64,000 nucleotides of DNA, taken from contig NC_016935.1 in the NCBI RefSeq assembly GCF_000250655.1, forward strand, positions 3,986,001 through 4,050,000, written 5' to 3'. Positions 27,443 through 36,622 of this stretch are shown here, one piece after another. Under the pieces are notes generated by a model, which was given only the letters and a program-made list of their open reading frames with translations, did no database searches and had not been told where the DNA came from. Origin of the DNA: Paenibacillus mucilaginosus 3016. GTDB taxonomy: Bacteria; Bacillota; Bacilli; Paenibacillales; NBRC-103111. Positions within the stretch are counted from its first letter, which is position 1. Every line of letters begins with the position of its first letter. The position numbers and the translations under genes are program-made.

Positions 27443-28567
27443 CTATAAGCCGGCAAGAATCTCCTTGAGCTGCTCGCAAATATAAGCAATATCGCCGGTT
27501 TGCAGCGCACCATGTGAAGGGACATTCAAGCCGGTCGCCGCAATCCGGTTGGCAACGGGGAATTCGTCGGGCTGCTGCAGATGCTTGAAGGGGGGGAGGA
27601 TGTGCATGGGGTAGAAGAACGGCCTGGTTTCGATGCCTCTTTCCCTCATCCGGCTCATCACTTCATCACGCTGCTTCTCCGTGCCGTCCTTGAGCACTAC
27701 ACTGAACATCCAGAATACATTCTTTGCCCATTCTTTCTCGGTGGGGAGAAGCAGGGAATCAACGCCCTCCAGATGCTTGACATACTCGGAGGCCGCGCTC
27801 AGTCTGCGTTCGATATGCCAGGCGATATTCTCCATCTGTCCGCATCCGATGGCCGCTTGAATATTTGTCATCCGGTAATTGTAGCCAATCACAGGGAACC
27901 AGTACTTGCGCCGGGGGTCGATCCCTTGGCCCTTCAGCTGTCTGATTCGGGCGGCGAATTGATCATCGTCGGTGGTCACGACGCCGCCTTCCCCGGTGGT
28001 AATAATCTTATTGCCGAATAAGCTGAAGGTGGCGCTGTGTGCGATGGATCCGACCATACGGCCCTTGTATTTGGCCCCAAGAGCCTCGGCCGCATCCTCG
28101 ATGACGAAGAGGCCGTGCTTTTGTGCGATATCCAGAATCGGGTCCATATCCGCCGGATGCCCATACAAATGCACGGGGATAATGCCTTTGGTTCTCGGCG
28201 TAATCTTGGCTTCAATGGCACGCGGATCGATGTTCCAGGTCTCGGGCTCCGAATCCACAAAGACCGGCGTGGCTCCACAGTAGGCGACTGCATTGGCTGT
28301 CGCCACGAAGGTGAACGTCGGTACGATGACTTCATCGCCTGGACCGACGCCATGCGCCAAGAGGGTCAAGTGAAGTGCGGTCGTTCCGTTGCTGACGGCG
28401 ATCGCATGCTTGGTTTGACAGAATGCTGCAAACAGGTGCTCGAATTTCTCAATATAGGCTCCATTCGAGGAGATCCAGGTTGTATCCACACAATCCATCA
28501 CGTATTTCTTCTCATTCCCGTTCAGTACGGGAAGAGCAATGGGGTAAAAGTCACCAGCCACCAACAT
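27443..28567 (-). CDS. per: GDP-perosamine synthase-type aminotransferase
   Basis: A 374-residue PLP-dependent DegT/DnrJ/EryC1 enzyme. It resembles Vibrio cholerae RfbE throughout: DTTWISSNGAYIEKFE, VSNGTTALHLTLLA, HLYGHPADMD, and FGNKIITTGEGG with the PLP-binding Lys. The expected reaction is amination of GDP-4-keto-6-deoxymannose to GDP-perosamine, fitting manC and the dehydratase across the terminator. AGGAGG lies only two bases before the ATG at 28567; an in-frame GTG at 28561 has better spacing and may be the real start. It follows the acetyltransferase gene on the same strand by 17 nt. Confidence 0.85.
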   Translation of the reverse strand: MLVAGDFYPIALPVLNGNEKKYVMDCVDTTWISSNGAYIEKFEHLFAAFCQTKHAIAVSNGTTALHLTLLAHGVGPGDEVIVPTFTFVATANAVAYCGATPVFVDSEPETWNIDPRAIEAKITPRTKGIIPVHLYGHPADMDPILDIAQKHGLFVIEDAAEALGAKYKGRMVGSIAHSATFSLFGNKIITTGEGGVVTTDDDQFAARIRQLKGQGIDPRRKYWFPVIGYNYRMTNIQAAIGCGQMENIAWHIERRLSAASEYVKHLEGVDSLLLPTEKEWAKNVFWMFSVVLKDGTEKQRDEVMSRMRERGIETRPFFYPMHILPPFKHLQQPDEFPVANRIAATGLNVPSHGALQTGDIAYICEQLKEILAGL

Positions 28568-28584
28568 GACCTCCTAAGTCGATA

Positions 28585-29211
28585 CTAGTCGTCCGTTCTC
28601 AGCTTAATGACACGGCAGGGCACGCCTACTGCGGTGCAGCGTCCCGGCAGGGGGCGGGTGACAACCGACCCGGCGCCGACCATGGCCCAGGGGCCGATCT
28701 CGATGGCATCGATTACGCGCGTGCCCGTGCCGAGGAAGGTGCCCTTGCCTACCGTAACATTGCCTGAAAGTGCACTGCCCGGAGCGATATGACATGCCTC
28801 TCCGATATCGCATTCATGATCGACGGTTGCACCGGTGTTGATAATCGACAGCCGGCCGATCTTCGCTTCCGCATTAATGACGGCGCCTGGCATGACAGCC
28901 ACGCCATCCCCCAATTGAGCGGAGTCGGATATCCAGGAGAAAGGGCTGATGGCGCTGACCAGGCGGAACCCGAGGGATTCGAGCTGCTGGCCGAGCTGCT
29001 GCCGAACACGGTTGCTGCCGATCGCGATAAAAGCGTGCTGAATCCCTTGGGCATGGAGGCCGGCGAGAAGGGAATCGTCCCCGAGGACCGGCAGTCTGGC
29101 CACACTGCGCAGGGAGGGGTCCTTGTCTATGCAGCCGACCAGCTCTATCTTCGGATCCGCACGCAGGATATCGATGACCACTTTGGCGTGGCCGCCTGCA
29201 CCAAGAACCAC
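28585..29211 (-). CDS. NeuD/PglD/PerB-type sugar O- or N-acetyltransferase
   Basis: About 208 residues: an N-terminal Rossmann-like half (VLGAGGHAKVVIDIL) and a C-terminal left-handed beta-helix of hexapeptide repeats (GDGVAVMPGAVINAEAKIG, then CDIGEACHIAPGSALSG). Next to a perosamine synthase the likely job is N-acetylation of GDP-perosamine by acetyl-CoA; the catalytic His lies in VDHECDIG. The only usual start in this frame is a GTG inside the first beta-strand. Removing one A from the seven at 29215-29221 would instead give a TTG start and MKQTEKVVVLGAGG, so an indel is suspected. Confidence 0.8.
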   Translation of the reverse strand: MVLGAGGHAKVVIDILRADPKIELVGCIDKDPSLRSVARLPVLGDDSLLAGLHAQGIQHAFIAIGSNRVRQQLGQQLESLGFRLVSAISPFSWISDSAQLGDGVAVMPGAVINAEAKIGRLSIINTGATVDHECDIGEACHIAPGSALSGNVTVGKGTFLGTGTRVIDAIEIGPWAMVGAGSVVTRPLPGRCTAVGVPCRVIKLRTDD

Positions 29212-29536
29212 AACTTTTTTTCGGTTTGCTTCAAGCAGAGCGCTTCACTCCTTCCGCCACGGTTCGGGATAAGAATAGGACTATCCCATTGTATGTTCTG
29301 GTACTAACGTTGGTATAAACGGGTAACCAGCCTCCCGAAATTAGGCGGGTAGGAGCGGTTGGTCAATTGCATTGCCTGCAGCCTGTGGGATCACTATCTT
29401 CTTTGAAAGGTCTCAGCTAGGGATTTTTTCTATATTTGATATATATTGTATCAATCGCCGTCTCCAAATCGTGCATAGCAACATATTCTTTTAATGTAAT
29501 AGGTTCAGCTTAATGGTAGGGAAGGAGAAATGCCCG

Positions 29537-30346
29537 TTGAAGAAGAGAAAATGTATCATTTACGGGAATTGTCAGACCACACCCCTTCAAAATTATTTAA
29601 AATCATCGCCTACTTTTTTATCTCACTTTACGATATTTGAGATTCCGCAGGTTCATCATGCAGACAGGTTGAGGGGCCTTCCCGACGGTTATTTCACCGA
29701 TTGTGATTTGTTTATCTACCAAAAGGTAAGTTCCAGCTACAGCTACAAGCTATCCTCGGATTACCTGTTAAGCCTGCTGCCTCGCAAGTGCATTACGATC
29801 AGTTTCACCAACTGCTATTTTACCGGCTATTTTCCCCAGTTTGTTGTAGACCCAAACGGCTTTACCTATGGAGATATCAATGTCGTGAGATTACTTGAGA
29901 GGGGGGTGGGCAAGCAGGACATTCAGGCCATCCTGGCTGACGAGAGTTATTATTCCGCCGACTTCCTGGAATCGAATCTGGCCAACACCCTTTATGAGCT
30001 TAGGCGCCGTGAAGCAGGTGTGGATATCCAAGTGGCTGATTATATTGAGAAGATGTTTCGGGTGGAGAGGCTGTTCTATACGTATAATCATCCAAGATAC
30101 TATTTGACCTGGTACGTGGCACAGAAAGTCCTTCAGCAGCTGGAAATTTCGCCGCTCGAAATAGCCCCGATTGTTTCTGAGTCTTATGCAAGCGACCAGA
30201 CGCATCCAATCTACCCGAGTGTACTGAAACATTTGAACATCCAGTTCCAGAACCCGAGTGACTATCAGCTGTTTATGAATGGTTATCCTGTCTGCTTTGG
30301 GGAATACATGTCTTACTATATTGATTATGTCAAAACCAAGATGTAA
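29537..30346 (+). CDS. WcbI-like polysaccharide biosynthesis protein, second copy
   Basis: A 269-residue homologue of the protein at 19.5-20.3 kb, sharing CIIYGNCQ near the start, DLFIYQKVS, CYFTGYFPQF and HPIYPSVLKHLN. It is probably an acetyltransferase-like enzyme of surface polysaccharide synthesis. The TTG at 29537 follows AAGGAG by nine bases; the ATG at 29513 has no site. It converges on the broken glycosyltransferase paralogue, mirroring the pairing of the first WcbI copy with an intact paralogue. Confidence 0.75.
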   Translation: MKKRKCIIYGNCQTTPLQNYLKSSPTFLSHFTIFEIPQVHHADRLRGLPDGYFTDCDLFIYQKVSSSYSYKLSSDYLLSLLPRKCITISFTNCYFTGYFPQFVVDPNGFTYGDINVVRLLERGVGKQDIQAILADESYYSADFLESNLANTLYELRRREAGVDIQVADYIEKMFRVERLFYTYNHPRYYLTWYVAQKVLQQLEISPLEIAPIVSESYASDQTHPIYPSVLKHLNIQFQNPSDYQLFMNGYPVCFGEYMSYYIDYVKTKM

Positions 30347-30362
30347 CACCGGCGCCCCCGGT

Positions 30363-31908
30363 TCATTTCAACTTCTCGACGTAGAACTCGGAGACTTCAA
30401 TAGAGGCTTGGCCCTCCCAATGAAACCTGATCTCTTTTAATGCATGAGTGGTATTGTCATTAATATGAATATGAAGGGTAAACAAGTGGCGGCCCTGCTC
30501 CAGGTTTTTGATATGATGAATGGCATACAAGGTAAAATCGGGTATCCAGGCACCCATGTAGAAGCTACCGACCAGCCGGTCGGACCGTTCTTGAAGCGGT
30601 AAGGATGATCGAGAAGGCATAGACACCTGCAGGCATCGTTTGGATATATTCCGCAATTAGCAGGCCTGGGGCATCACGGCCGGCTTCTGCTTGTCGGCAG
30701 ACGAAGCTTTCGTTCTTCCCATAAACCGAGGTGCCGGTGAACGCTCCAATCGTTTCCAGGCTGAAGGCTGTGAATTGACCGGTATGAGCAGGAAGATTGG
30801 TCTTGATACTCGGCTTGCGATAGAGTGGCTTAATCTCTTCTTTGACAAAGGGAGCTTGGACGTGGCGGTCGCTTCTCTCGGGAAGTCCGTCCTGGATTTG
30901 CCGGTAAAAACGCTTCAGCTGCTGCAGCGCATAAGTTCGGCTGAATACGTTACGGAACAGCGCATACTGCCTTCGCGATATGTCTTCCAACGCTTCGAGA
31001 TTGTGGAACAGCGATGAGGCCCGAAGCTGAAGCTCGTGAACCGAGGAGCACATGCCTGTTTCATTCAGCAGGTCCAGGCTGACGCCGTGATCCAAGGCTT
31101 CTTTCGTCAGTCCGGATTGATATAGGAACAATACCGGAACTCCCATACACATCGCTTCGAGCGGTGTGAAGTGAAGGTGGTAGAACGAATGAAATCCGAT
31201 GTAGATGAACAGGCGCGAGGAGGCGATCTTGGAGTAAATGAGGTGGAATCCAAATAACCGGATACCTGCCCGCCGCTTTGCCCCTTCGTACGATTTTTGC
31301 CGAGTACAATGTACAGCAGTTCGGAAAAAACGGGATGCAAATTCGGAATAGACATCCTGTGCAGGGTGGGCACCGTCCAGGTAAGAGATGGCGGTGCTTA
31401 GGTAGGGCTCGGACTCTCCGGACCTCCACCGGAATCCAAGCCGTACAGGATCGGGGACCAGATATATTTATCGGATGCAGCGAACTTGGCCTTATCTATG
31501 CGCAGAAACTCCATCGGCTTGGTATAAGAACTGAAATCTCCATGACCGAATACGCGAAAAATGACATAGCCGTTGAACCAATCGAGAGCACTAGCGACCA
31601 TATCCGGAAAACTGGCGATATAGAGAACGTCAATATGCTGATTGATGAGAGCAGCCTCCCGGAAGGTTACCCTTCCCCGCTTGCCGACAATATCAATTCG
31701 CCGGATCTCAACCGTAATATAAGTAGGCAGAGTACAGTATTTCCTCCAATGGGGATAGAGCTTGTGCGCTTCGTTATCATAATATTGGTCGAACTTGACC
31801 AACGTGGGATCGCCGAGGCAGGGGATGATCTCAGCCCCCTCTTCAATCAGGAGAGGCACCTCCCAACTCTATGGCTTATACACATTATATTGGGGGATTG
31901 GACGAATG
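30363..31908 (-). pseudogene. Broken paralogue of the large glycosyltransferase-like proteins
   Basis: Pieces in three frames align in order with the intact neighbour at 31987-33621. They are EGAEIIPCLGDPTLVKFDQ, then FRVFGHGDFSSYTKPMEF, then HFTPLEAMCMGVPVLFLY, and last the shared C-terminal domain with MGAWIPDFTLYA. At least four frame changes and an internal loss of about 30-35 codons (after SPILYGLDS) are present, more than sequencing error would explain. The N-terminal ~10 codons are also disturbed. It probably arose by tandem duplication with the intact copy. Confidence 0.8.
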
Positions 31909-31986
31909 GTTCGGGCGGTTGGCTCGGGTTCGGGTTTTATCGAATGAAAAGCCCCGGTCTATGGAAGCGCCGAGGCATAGATAAGC

Positions 31987-33621
31987 TCATGTGAGCTTTT
32001 GGATATAAAGATTCGATATTTCGATGGGATGGTTGCCCTCCCAGTAGAAGCGAAGCTCCTTCGTAGCTTCGGAGGATTCAGGCGAAACATTGACCATTAA
32101 CGTAAACAGGCTTTCTCCTGCCTGAATGGATCCAATACGGTGGGTCGCATACAGTACGAAGTTAGGAATCCAAGTGCCCATGGAGAATGTGCCTATTGGC
32201 TGCGAAGTGGGCTGGTAGGCTTTGATATTCACGGAAACGGCATATAGCCCTGTCTCCATAAATTCGATATATTCTCCTATAAGCATTCCGGGCGTGTCGA
32301 CACCGGGCACCGCAAGACGTGCAATGAAGTCGCCGTTATTGCTGTGTACCGGTCTGCCGGTCAGGGAGCGGATGGTGTCCATACCGAAGCGGAACATTTG
32401 CCCCTGTTCTTTGGGCAGATCCTGTTTGATGGTTAGTTTTCTGAACAGCGTACCGGGGGAGGCATTCATCAGGGCAGGCTCCTGATAGGGTTCCTGACGG
32501 TTTTGCACGACATACTCCTGAACCCGGTTGACTAAAGTTCGTGCTGCTGCAAGAGCTCTCGTGCGGCTGAACACCTGCCCCAGAATAATACTTTGGTTTA
32601 ACGTTAGGTTTTCAAGAAAGTCAAAGTGATGGAAGGCTTCCTTAACCGCTTGGGACAGCTCTTGTATATCCCGGTACATCCCGATTTGGCGTAGGGTTGC
32701 GTTACTGACTCCGAAGTCCCTTGCCTCTTGAGCAAGACCCGAGCGCTCCAGAAACAGCACCGGCACTCCCATGCTGATGGCTTCGATCGGGGTGAAATGC
32801 AGATGGAAGTTAGAATGAAAGCCAAGATAAATGAACATGCGGCTGCAGGCAATTTTGCTGTGGAATGTGCTTGTATCCGTATAGCCCGCGATATTGTCAG
32901 CAGAGCCGGTAAAGGCACTCTTCGTGTTTTTTCCCAAGACGAGAGACGGAATATCCTTAAAATGCTTGGTGAATTGATCATAGATCTCCCGGGCAGGATG
33001 TTTCCCGTCCATGTAAGAGATCGTTGTGCTGATGTAAGGCTGGGATTTCCTGCCGATCCATTGGGAGCCCAGCCGCTCCGGAGAAACAAACGCATTCAGG
33101 TAAAGCTTATTCTTGACAATGCGAGGATCCTCGGGCAGGTCCAGGCTGGCTAGGATGGGGGACCAAATATACTTGTTATGCTGATGGAACTTATTCTTAT
33201 CCATTTTGTAGAAATCCATGACCCGGGAGTAGTTAGTAAAATCGCCATGCCCGAATACGCGAAACAACGGATAACCCCGGAACCAATCCATGACGTTGTT
33301 CACAATATCGGGAAAGCTTGCGATATACATGACATCGATCCAGCGATTGAACAGTTCTGCCTCTGCGTGGTTGAGCTTTCCGCGTTTGCCGATGATATCA
33401 ATACGGCGGAGCTCCTCCAGCACGGGGGTCGGAATGGTGCAGTGCTTGCGCCAATGAGGATATAATAGATGGCTTTCATTGTCATAATGGGAATCGAATC
33501 GAAGTAAGGCAGGGTCCCCTAGGCAGGGGATGACTTCCGCACCAGCTTCAACGAATAGAGGGATTTCCTCATATCGTAATGTTTCATGGGAGCATAACCA
33601 AAATATACGCGGAGCGGCCAA
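31987..33621 (-). CDS. Large glycosyltransferase-like protein with C-terminal beta domain
   Basis: A 544-residue intact member of the paralogue group. The N-terminal ~370 residues look like a GT-B type enzyme (RIFWLCSHETL at the start; FIYLGFHSNFHLHFTPIEAI and SMGVPVLFLE at the donor-like site). The C-terminal ~140 residues carry the shared module with FSMGTWIPNFVLYA and ELRFYWEGN. The TTG start lies behind AAGGATGTGACC, a weak site. No signal peptide or membrane helix. Its combination with WcbI-like genes is repeated at 17.8-20.3 kb. A glycosyltransferase role is inferred, not proven by a known signature. Confidence 0.68.
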   Translation of the reverse strand: MAAPRIFWLCSHETLRYEEIPLFVEAGAEVIPCLGDPALLRFDSHYDNESHLLYPHWRKHCTIPTPVLEELRRIDIIGKRGKLNHAEAELFNRWIDVMYIASFPDIVNNVMDWFRGYPLFRVFGHGDFTNYSRVMDFYKMDKNKFHQHNKYIWSPILASLDLPEDPRIVKNKLYLNAFVSPERLGSQWIGRKSQPYISTTISYMDGKHPAREIYDQFTKHFKDIPSLVLGKNTKSAFTGSADNIAGYTDTSTFHSKIACSRMFIYLGFHSNFHLHFTPIEAISMGVPVLFLERSGLAQEARDFGVSNATLRQIGMYRDIQELSQAVKEAFHHFDFLENLTLNQSIILGQVFSRTRALAAARTLVNRVQEYVVQNRQEPYQEPALMNASPGTLFRKLTIKQDLPKEQGQMFRFGMDTIRSLTGRPVHSNNGDFIARLAVPGVDTPGMLIGEYIEFMETGLYAVSVNIKAYQPTSQPIGTFSMGTWIPNFVLYATHRIGSIQAGESLFTLMVNVSPESSEATKELRFYWEGNHPIEISNLYIQKLT

Positions 33622-33814
33622 GTGAGGTCACATCCTTTCCCAAATGAATGCTATCAATATCCTATCTTATTGTAGGAGGTATGCATCCGTTCGGGCTAAT
33701 CTACATGGGAAGAATGAAAGGGCTGATGTCAAGAAGAGCAGGGGGGAGAGGGGCGCTGCCCTTATCGCCTCAAAAGAGTTCTATAAAAGAAAGCGGAACG
33801 ACCGTTCAGCTCCG

Positions 33815-33937
33815 CTAGAGTCCACACCACTTCATCAGCATACCCGATTGAACAAAGTCCTTCTCCGAATCCGTAGTTGAGAAGCGGATCTCCTTCATGG
33901 AGTAAACGCTTTGATCCCGGGCGAGCAGGTTCTTCAT
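33815..33937 (-). CDS. Short unassigned frame of 40 codons
   Basis: ATG at 33937 opens a 40-residue frame (MKNLLARDQSVYSMKEIRFS...) with GAAGGTAAG some ten bases upstream. It may be the tail of a gene cut off when the direct repeat arrived next to it. No match recognised. The remaining DNA between 33622 and 33978 shows nothing further. Confidence 0.25.
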   Translation of the reverse strand: MKNLLARDQSVYSMKEIRFSTTDSEKDFVQSGMLMKWCGL

Positions 33938-34027
33938 GGCATCAACTTACCTTCGGCATAGCCTCAGGCAGGGTGTAAGGGACGGCAGACAGATTGAAGC
34001 CTTTGCGGATGAGCCATACGGCAAGGA

Positions 34028-34660
34028 TCATTCATTGGCTGCCACCGGCAGCGCCAGAACCGCACCCCAGACCGAGAGCTGAGTAAATACACCGAACATA
34101 ACGAGCAGGGCACACAGAAAAACAAGCACCGAACCGGTCATACCCAAGATGGGAATAAACCGCGGGACGAGCCTCGACTTATAAAAGATATAACTGTACA
34201 GCATCGTGTTGATGCCCAGCATGAAGTTGGGACCGAGCAGGAAGGTCCAGTCATGTACGGCTTTGAGCGAAGCGGCGGAGGCGTAAAAAGAGGCGGGATC
34301 CGGAGCGGCTGCCGCTGCATATTCGCGGCTTAGGGTCAAGAGGGAGGGAGAGTACGCTGATGATACCGACTGTAATGACAACGGCCTCGAGAAATCGGAA
34401 GAGCACATGCCCGAGTGCGAGCGTTTCATTATATCTGCGCAGATACGGGAACATCGTAATCGAGGTGCCGATGGCGGAACCGACGGAATTAACTCCATCA
34501 CCGCACCCAGAACCACCTGGTTGGCATGTGCAGAGCCCTGAATCAGGGGATCGGTACTGTTCAGGATCGGATCGTACAAAAGAAGACCTGCTACCGCTGA
34601 CACCGCCGCAAGGATAAACAGAATGCCCGCCATTTTGGCGGCTTTTTCATTGGAATTCAT
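34028..34660 (-). pseudogene. DUF4386 membrane protein, copy 2, damaged
   Basis: Compared with copy 1, a 4-nt gain near 34345 and a 1-nt loss near 34485 put about 45 codons out of frame, replacing membrane helices 3 and 4 by an unrelated Ser/Arg-rich stretch. A lost T near 34032 then ends the protein early at PVAANE instead of continuing AVWLIRKGF. The start and its AAGGGAG site are kept. Function is very likely lost. Confidence 0.8.
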
Positions 34661-34682
34661 TTGGACAGCTCCCTTCAGATTA

Positions 34683-34907
34683 TCATTCACTGGGTGGATC
34701 TCCGTAGAAGAATACCTCTTCCAAAGGTAAACCAAAGGCGTGTGCAATGCGGAAAGCCAGCTCCAGCGAAGGGGAGTAGTTTCCCTTTTCCAGAGCCACG
34801 ATGGTTTGTCTTGTTACGCCCACCTTGTCAGCCAGCTGCTGCTGCGTCATTTCATTATGGTTGAACCGTAATTTGCGGATGTGATTGCCGACAAGAATTT
34901 TGCCCAT
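34683..34907 (-). CDS. XRE family helix-turn-helix regulator (copy 2)
   Basis: Encodes the same 74 residues as the gene at 16186-16410. That this gene stays perfect while its downstream partner has decayed suggests either a recent duplication or selection for the regulator only. Both products would bind the same operator and so cross-regulate the two modules (inference). Confidence 0.88.
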   Translation of the reverse strand: MGKILVGNHIRKLRFNHNEMTQQQLADKVGVTRQTIVALEKGNYSPSLELAFRIAHAFGLPLEEVFFYGDPPSE

Positions 34908-34908
34908 C

Positions 34909-35358
34909 TTAGACCCCTCTGCGGTAGTGATAAAGTTTGGTAAAGGACCCGGTCACATCGGAGATGAATCCGGAGGCGATGAGGATCATGAACATCACCT
35001 GGGACGGCTGATCGATGACCAGCGAACCCATGGCAAGCAGGAAGCCGAGGACAAAGACAAAGAACGAATTGCGGAAGGCTTTCAAGTCAATCAGTCGATC
35101 CAGTTCATCCGCGAAGGTCGCTTCCTTCTCCCCGGTAGTGATCCTGAAGATGATGTTGAACACGATGCTGATCAGGATATGCGCGAGGATGGAAACCAGG
35201 GTCAAGCTGAGTACGAAGGAACCCCAGAACCGGAACGCTTCCGACGATTCCACCGCCCCTCCGTGATACTGCGGGTACATGTACAGACAGTAGAAGACGA
35301 AGATGAGGACGGCACTGATCAGGGATACGATGCTTTTTTTTCTTGATAGGTCATGCAC
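34909..35358 (-). CDS. Four-helix membrane protein of the XRE module (copy 2), altered N-terminus
   Basis: Same protein as 16412-16858 apart from a few substitutions, but an A run near the start has eight instead of nine bases. The ATG used in copy 1 is therefore out of frame. A GTG at 35358, just behind AAAGGTGGCGCA, gives MHDLSRKKSIVSL and rejoins the normal sequence, so a product may still be made. Confidence 0.6.
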   Translation of the reverse strand: MHDLSRKKSIVSLISAVLIFVFYCLYMYPQYHGGAVESSEAFRFWGSFVLSLTLVSILAHILISIVFNIIFRITTGEKEATFADELDRLIDLKAFRNSFFVFVLGFLLAMGSLVIDQPSQVMFMILIASGFISDVTGSFTKLYHYRRGV

Positions 35359-35523
35359 TGCGCCACCTTTCGAATGTGGAGTTAAGTTTGTTATACACAA
35401 TGTAATCTATACCATTCACAATATCAAGTTAAGTTTACATCAGCTAAACGGTTACTGCCAAAAGAACAGCAGCCCATGAAACCGCTCGTGAGGCAATAGC
35501 GGATGCGTTTCAAATATAATCTA

Positions 35524-35588
35524 TTGACTTTATCAATGAGAATTATTATCATTCTGATATAGATTGATAATGATAATTATTATCGATT
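35524..35588 (+). promoter_or_regulatory. Fur-controlled promoter of the siderophore uptake genes
   Basis: TTGACT (35524-35529) and TATCAT (35547-35552) with 17-bp spacing form a SigA-type promoter. A Fur-box-like TGAGAATTATTATCA (35537-35551) covers the -10, and a second, near-perfect one, GATAATGATAATTATTATC (35566-35584), lies just downstream. Iron-dependent repression by Fur is expected. Confidence 0.8.
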
Positions 35589-35620
35589 AATGATGGTAGG
35601 GCACGAGGGGGAAACATGCA

Positions 35621-36622
35621 GTGCGTAATGTTAGGACGTTTATCTTGATCGCATTTACTTTGGCCATTGTTCTGGCGGGCTGCGGCGGAGGAGCAGGTAC
35701 CGATGCCAACACCGGCGGCGGAACCGCGGCATCACCGAATTCCGCAGCACAGACACGAACCATCAAGCACGCCTTGGGCGAAACGACCATTACGGGGGTG
35801 CCGAAGCGGATTGTAGCCTTGGAGTGGCTGTATGCCGAGGATGTGCTGGCACTTGGCATTCAGCCTGTCGGCATTGCAGATATTGCCGGGATGAACAAGT
35901 GGGTCAATATACCGGTGGAGATCGGCCCGGATGTGACCGACGTCGGCACCCGTCAAGAGCCGAATCTGGAGATGATCGCATCCTTGAAGCCGGACCTGAT
36001 CATCGGTCTGAAATCAACGAGCAGAACGAATTATGAGTCCCTCAAAGGGATCGCGCCGACGCTCGTCTTCGACCCCTATCCGCCGGAGGGGGCGGGCGAT
36101 CAGTATGGGGAGATGATCAGCACCTTCCAGACCATCGCGGAGGTGCTCGGCAAGAAGGACGAAGCCGCCAAAGTACTGAGCAGTCTGGATCAGACCTATG
36201 CGGATGCCAAAGCCAAGCTGACCGCGGCAGGGATGACGGAGAGGCCGTTTGCCCTCGCGATGGCTTACAGCAACCAGAATGCCGTAACGTTCCGGATCTC
36301 AACGGACAATTCCCAGGCGGTCAAGATTCTGGAACACGCCGGGCTGAAGAATGCATACAAGTCCGAGAAGTTCGAAATTTACGGGTTCACGACTACGGAT
36401 GTAGAGGCGCTGCCCGCCCTGCAGGACGCGAATTTCCTGCATATTATCCAGGGAAGCGATAATGTGATTGAGAATCAGCTTAAAGATAATCCCGTCTGGA
36501 AAGGCCTGAATTTCGTTAAAGAAAACCGCGTGTATGCGCTTGGCGGTGACATGTGGCCATACGGCGGCCCGTTGTCTGCCCAGGTGATGGCCAAGAAGAC
36601 GGCTGAACTGCTTACACCATGA
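35621..36622 (+). CDS. Iron-siderophore ABC transporter substrate-binding lipoprotein
   Basis: A 333-residue lipoprotein of the FepB/FhuD (helical-backbone) class. A signal sequence ends in the lipobox LAGC at about residue 22, followed by a Gly/Thr/Ser-rich linker. The binding domain starts at about residue 45 (TIKHALGETTITGVPKRIV), and contains the typical LKPDLIIGL. It would be anchored outside the membrane and deliver ferric siderophore to the permease. The GTG start follows GAGGGGG. It overlaps the permease gene by 4 nt (ATGA). Confidence 0.9.
   Translation: MRNVRTFILIAFTLAIVLAGCGGGAGTDANTGGGTAASPNSAAQTRTIKHALGETTITGVPKRIVALEWLYAEDVLALGIQPVGIADIAGMNKWVNIPVEIGPDVTDVGTRQEPNLEMIASLKPDLIIGLKSTSRTNYESLKGIAPTLVFDPYPPEGAGDQYGEMISTFQTIAEVLGKKDEAAKVLSSLDQTYADAKAKLTAAGMTERPFALAMAYSNQNAVTFRISTDNSQAVKILEHAGLKNAYKSEKFEIYGFTTTDVEALPALQDANFLHIIQGSDNVIENQLKDNPVWKGLNFVKENRVYALGGDMWPYGGPLSAQVMAKKTAELLTP

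Larger units (their letters stand above)
33979..35506. repeat. Long direct repeat, copy 2 (about 1.53 kb)
   Basis: Matches 15484-17010 in the same orientation, with scattered substitutions and a few indels concentrated in the DUF4386 gene. The XRE gene is unchanged at protein level. The right end (GGCAATAGCGGATGC) is followed at once by the Fur-controlled promoter of the siderophore uptake genes. Confidence 0.9.

Noticed and set aside
15484..35506. Composite transposon
   Set aside because: The flanking direct repeats contain no transposase and no terminal inverted repeats, and no target duplication was found.
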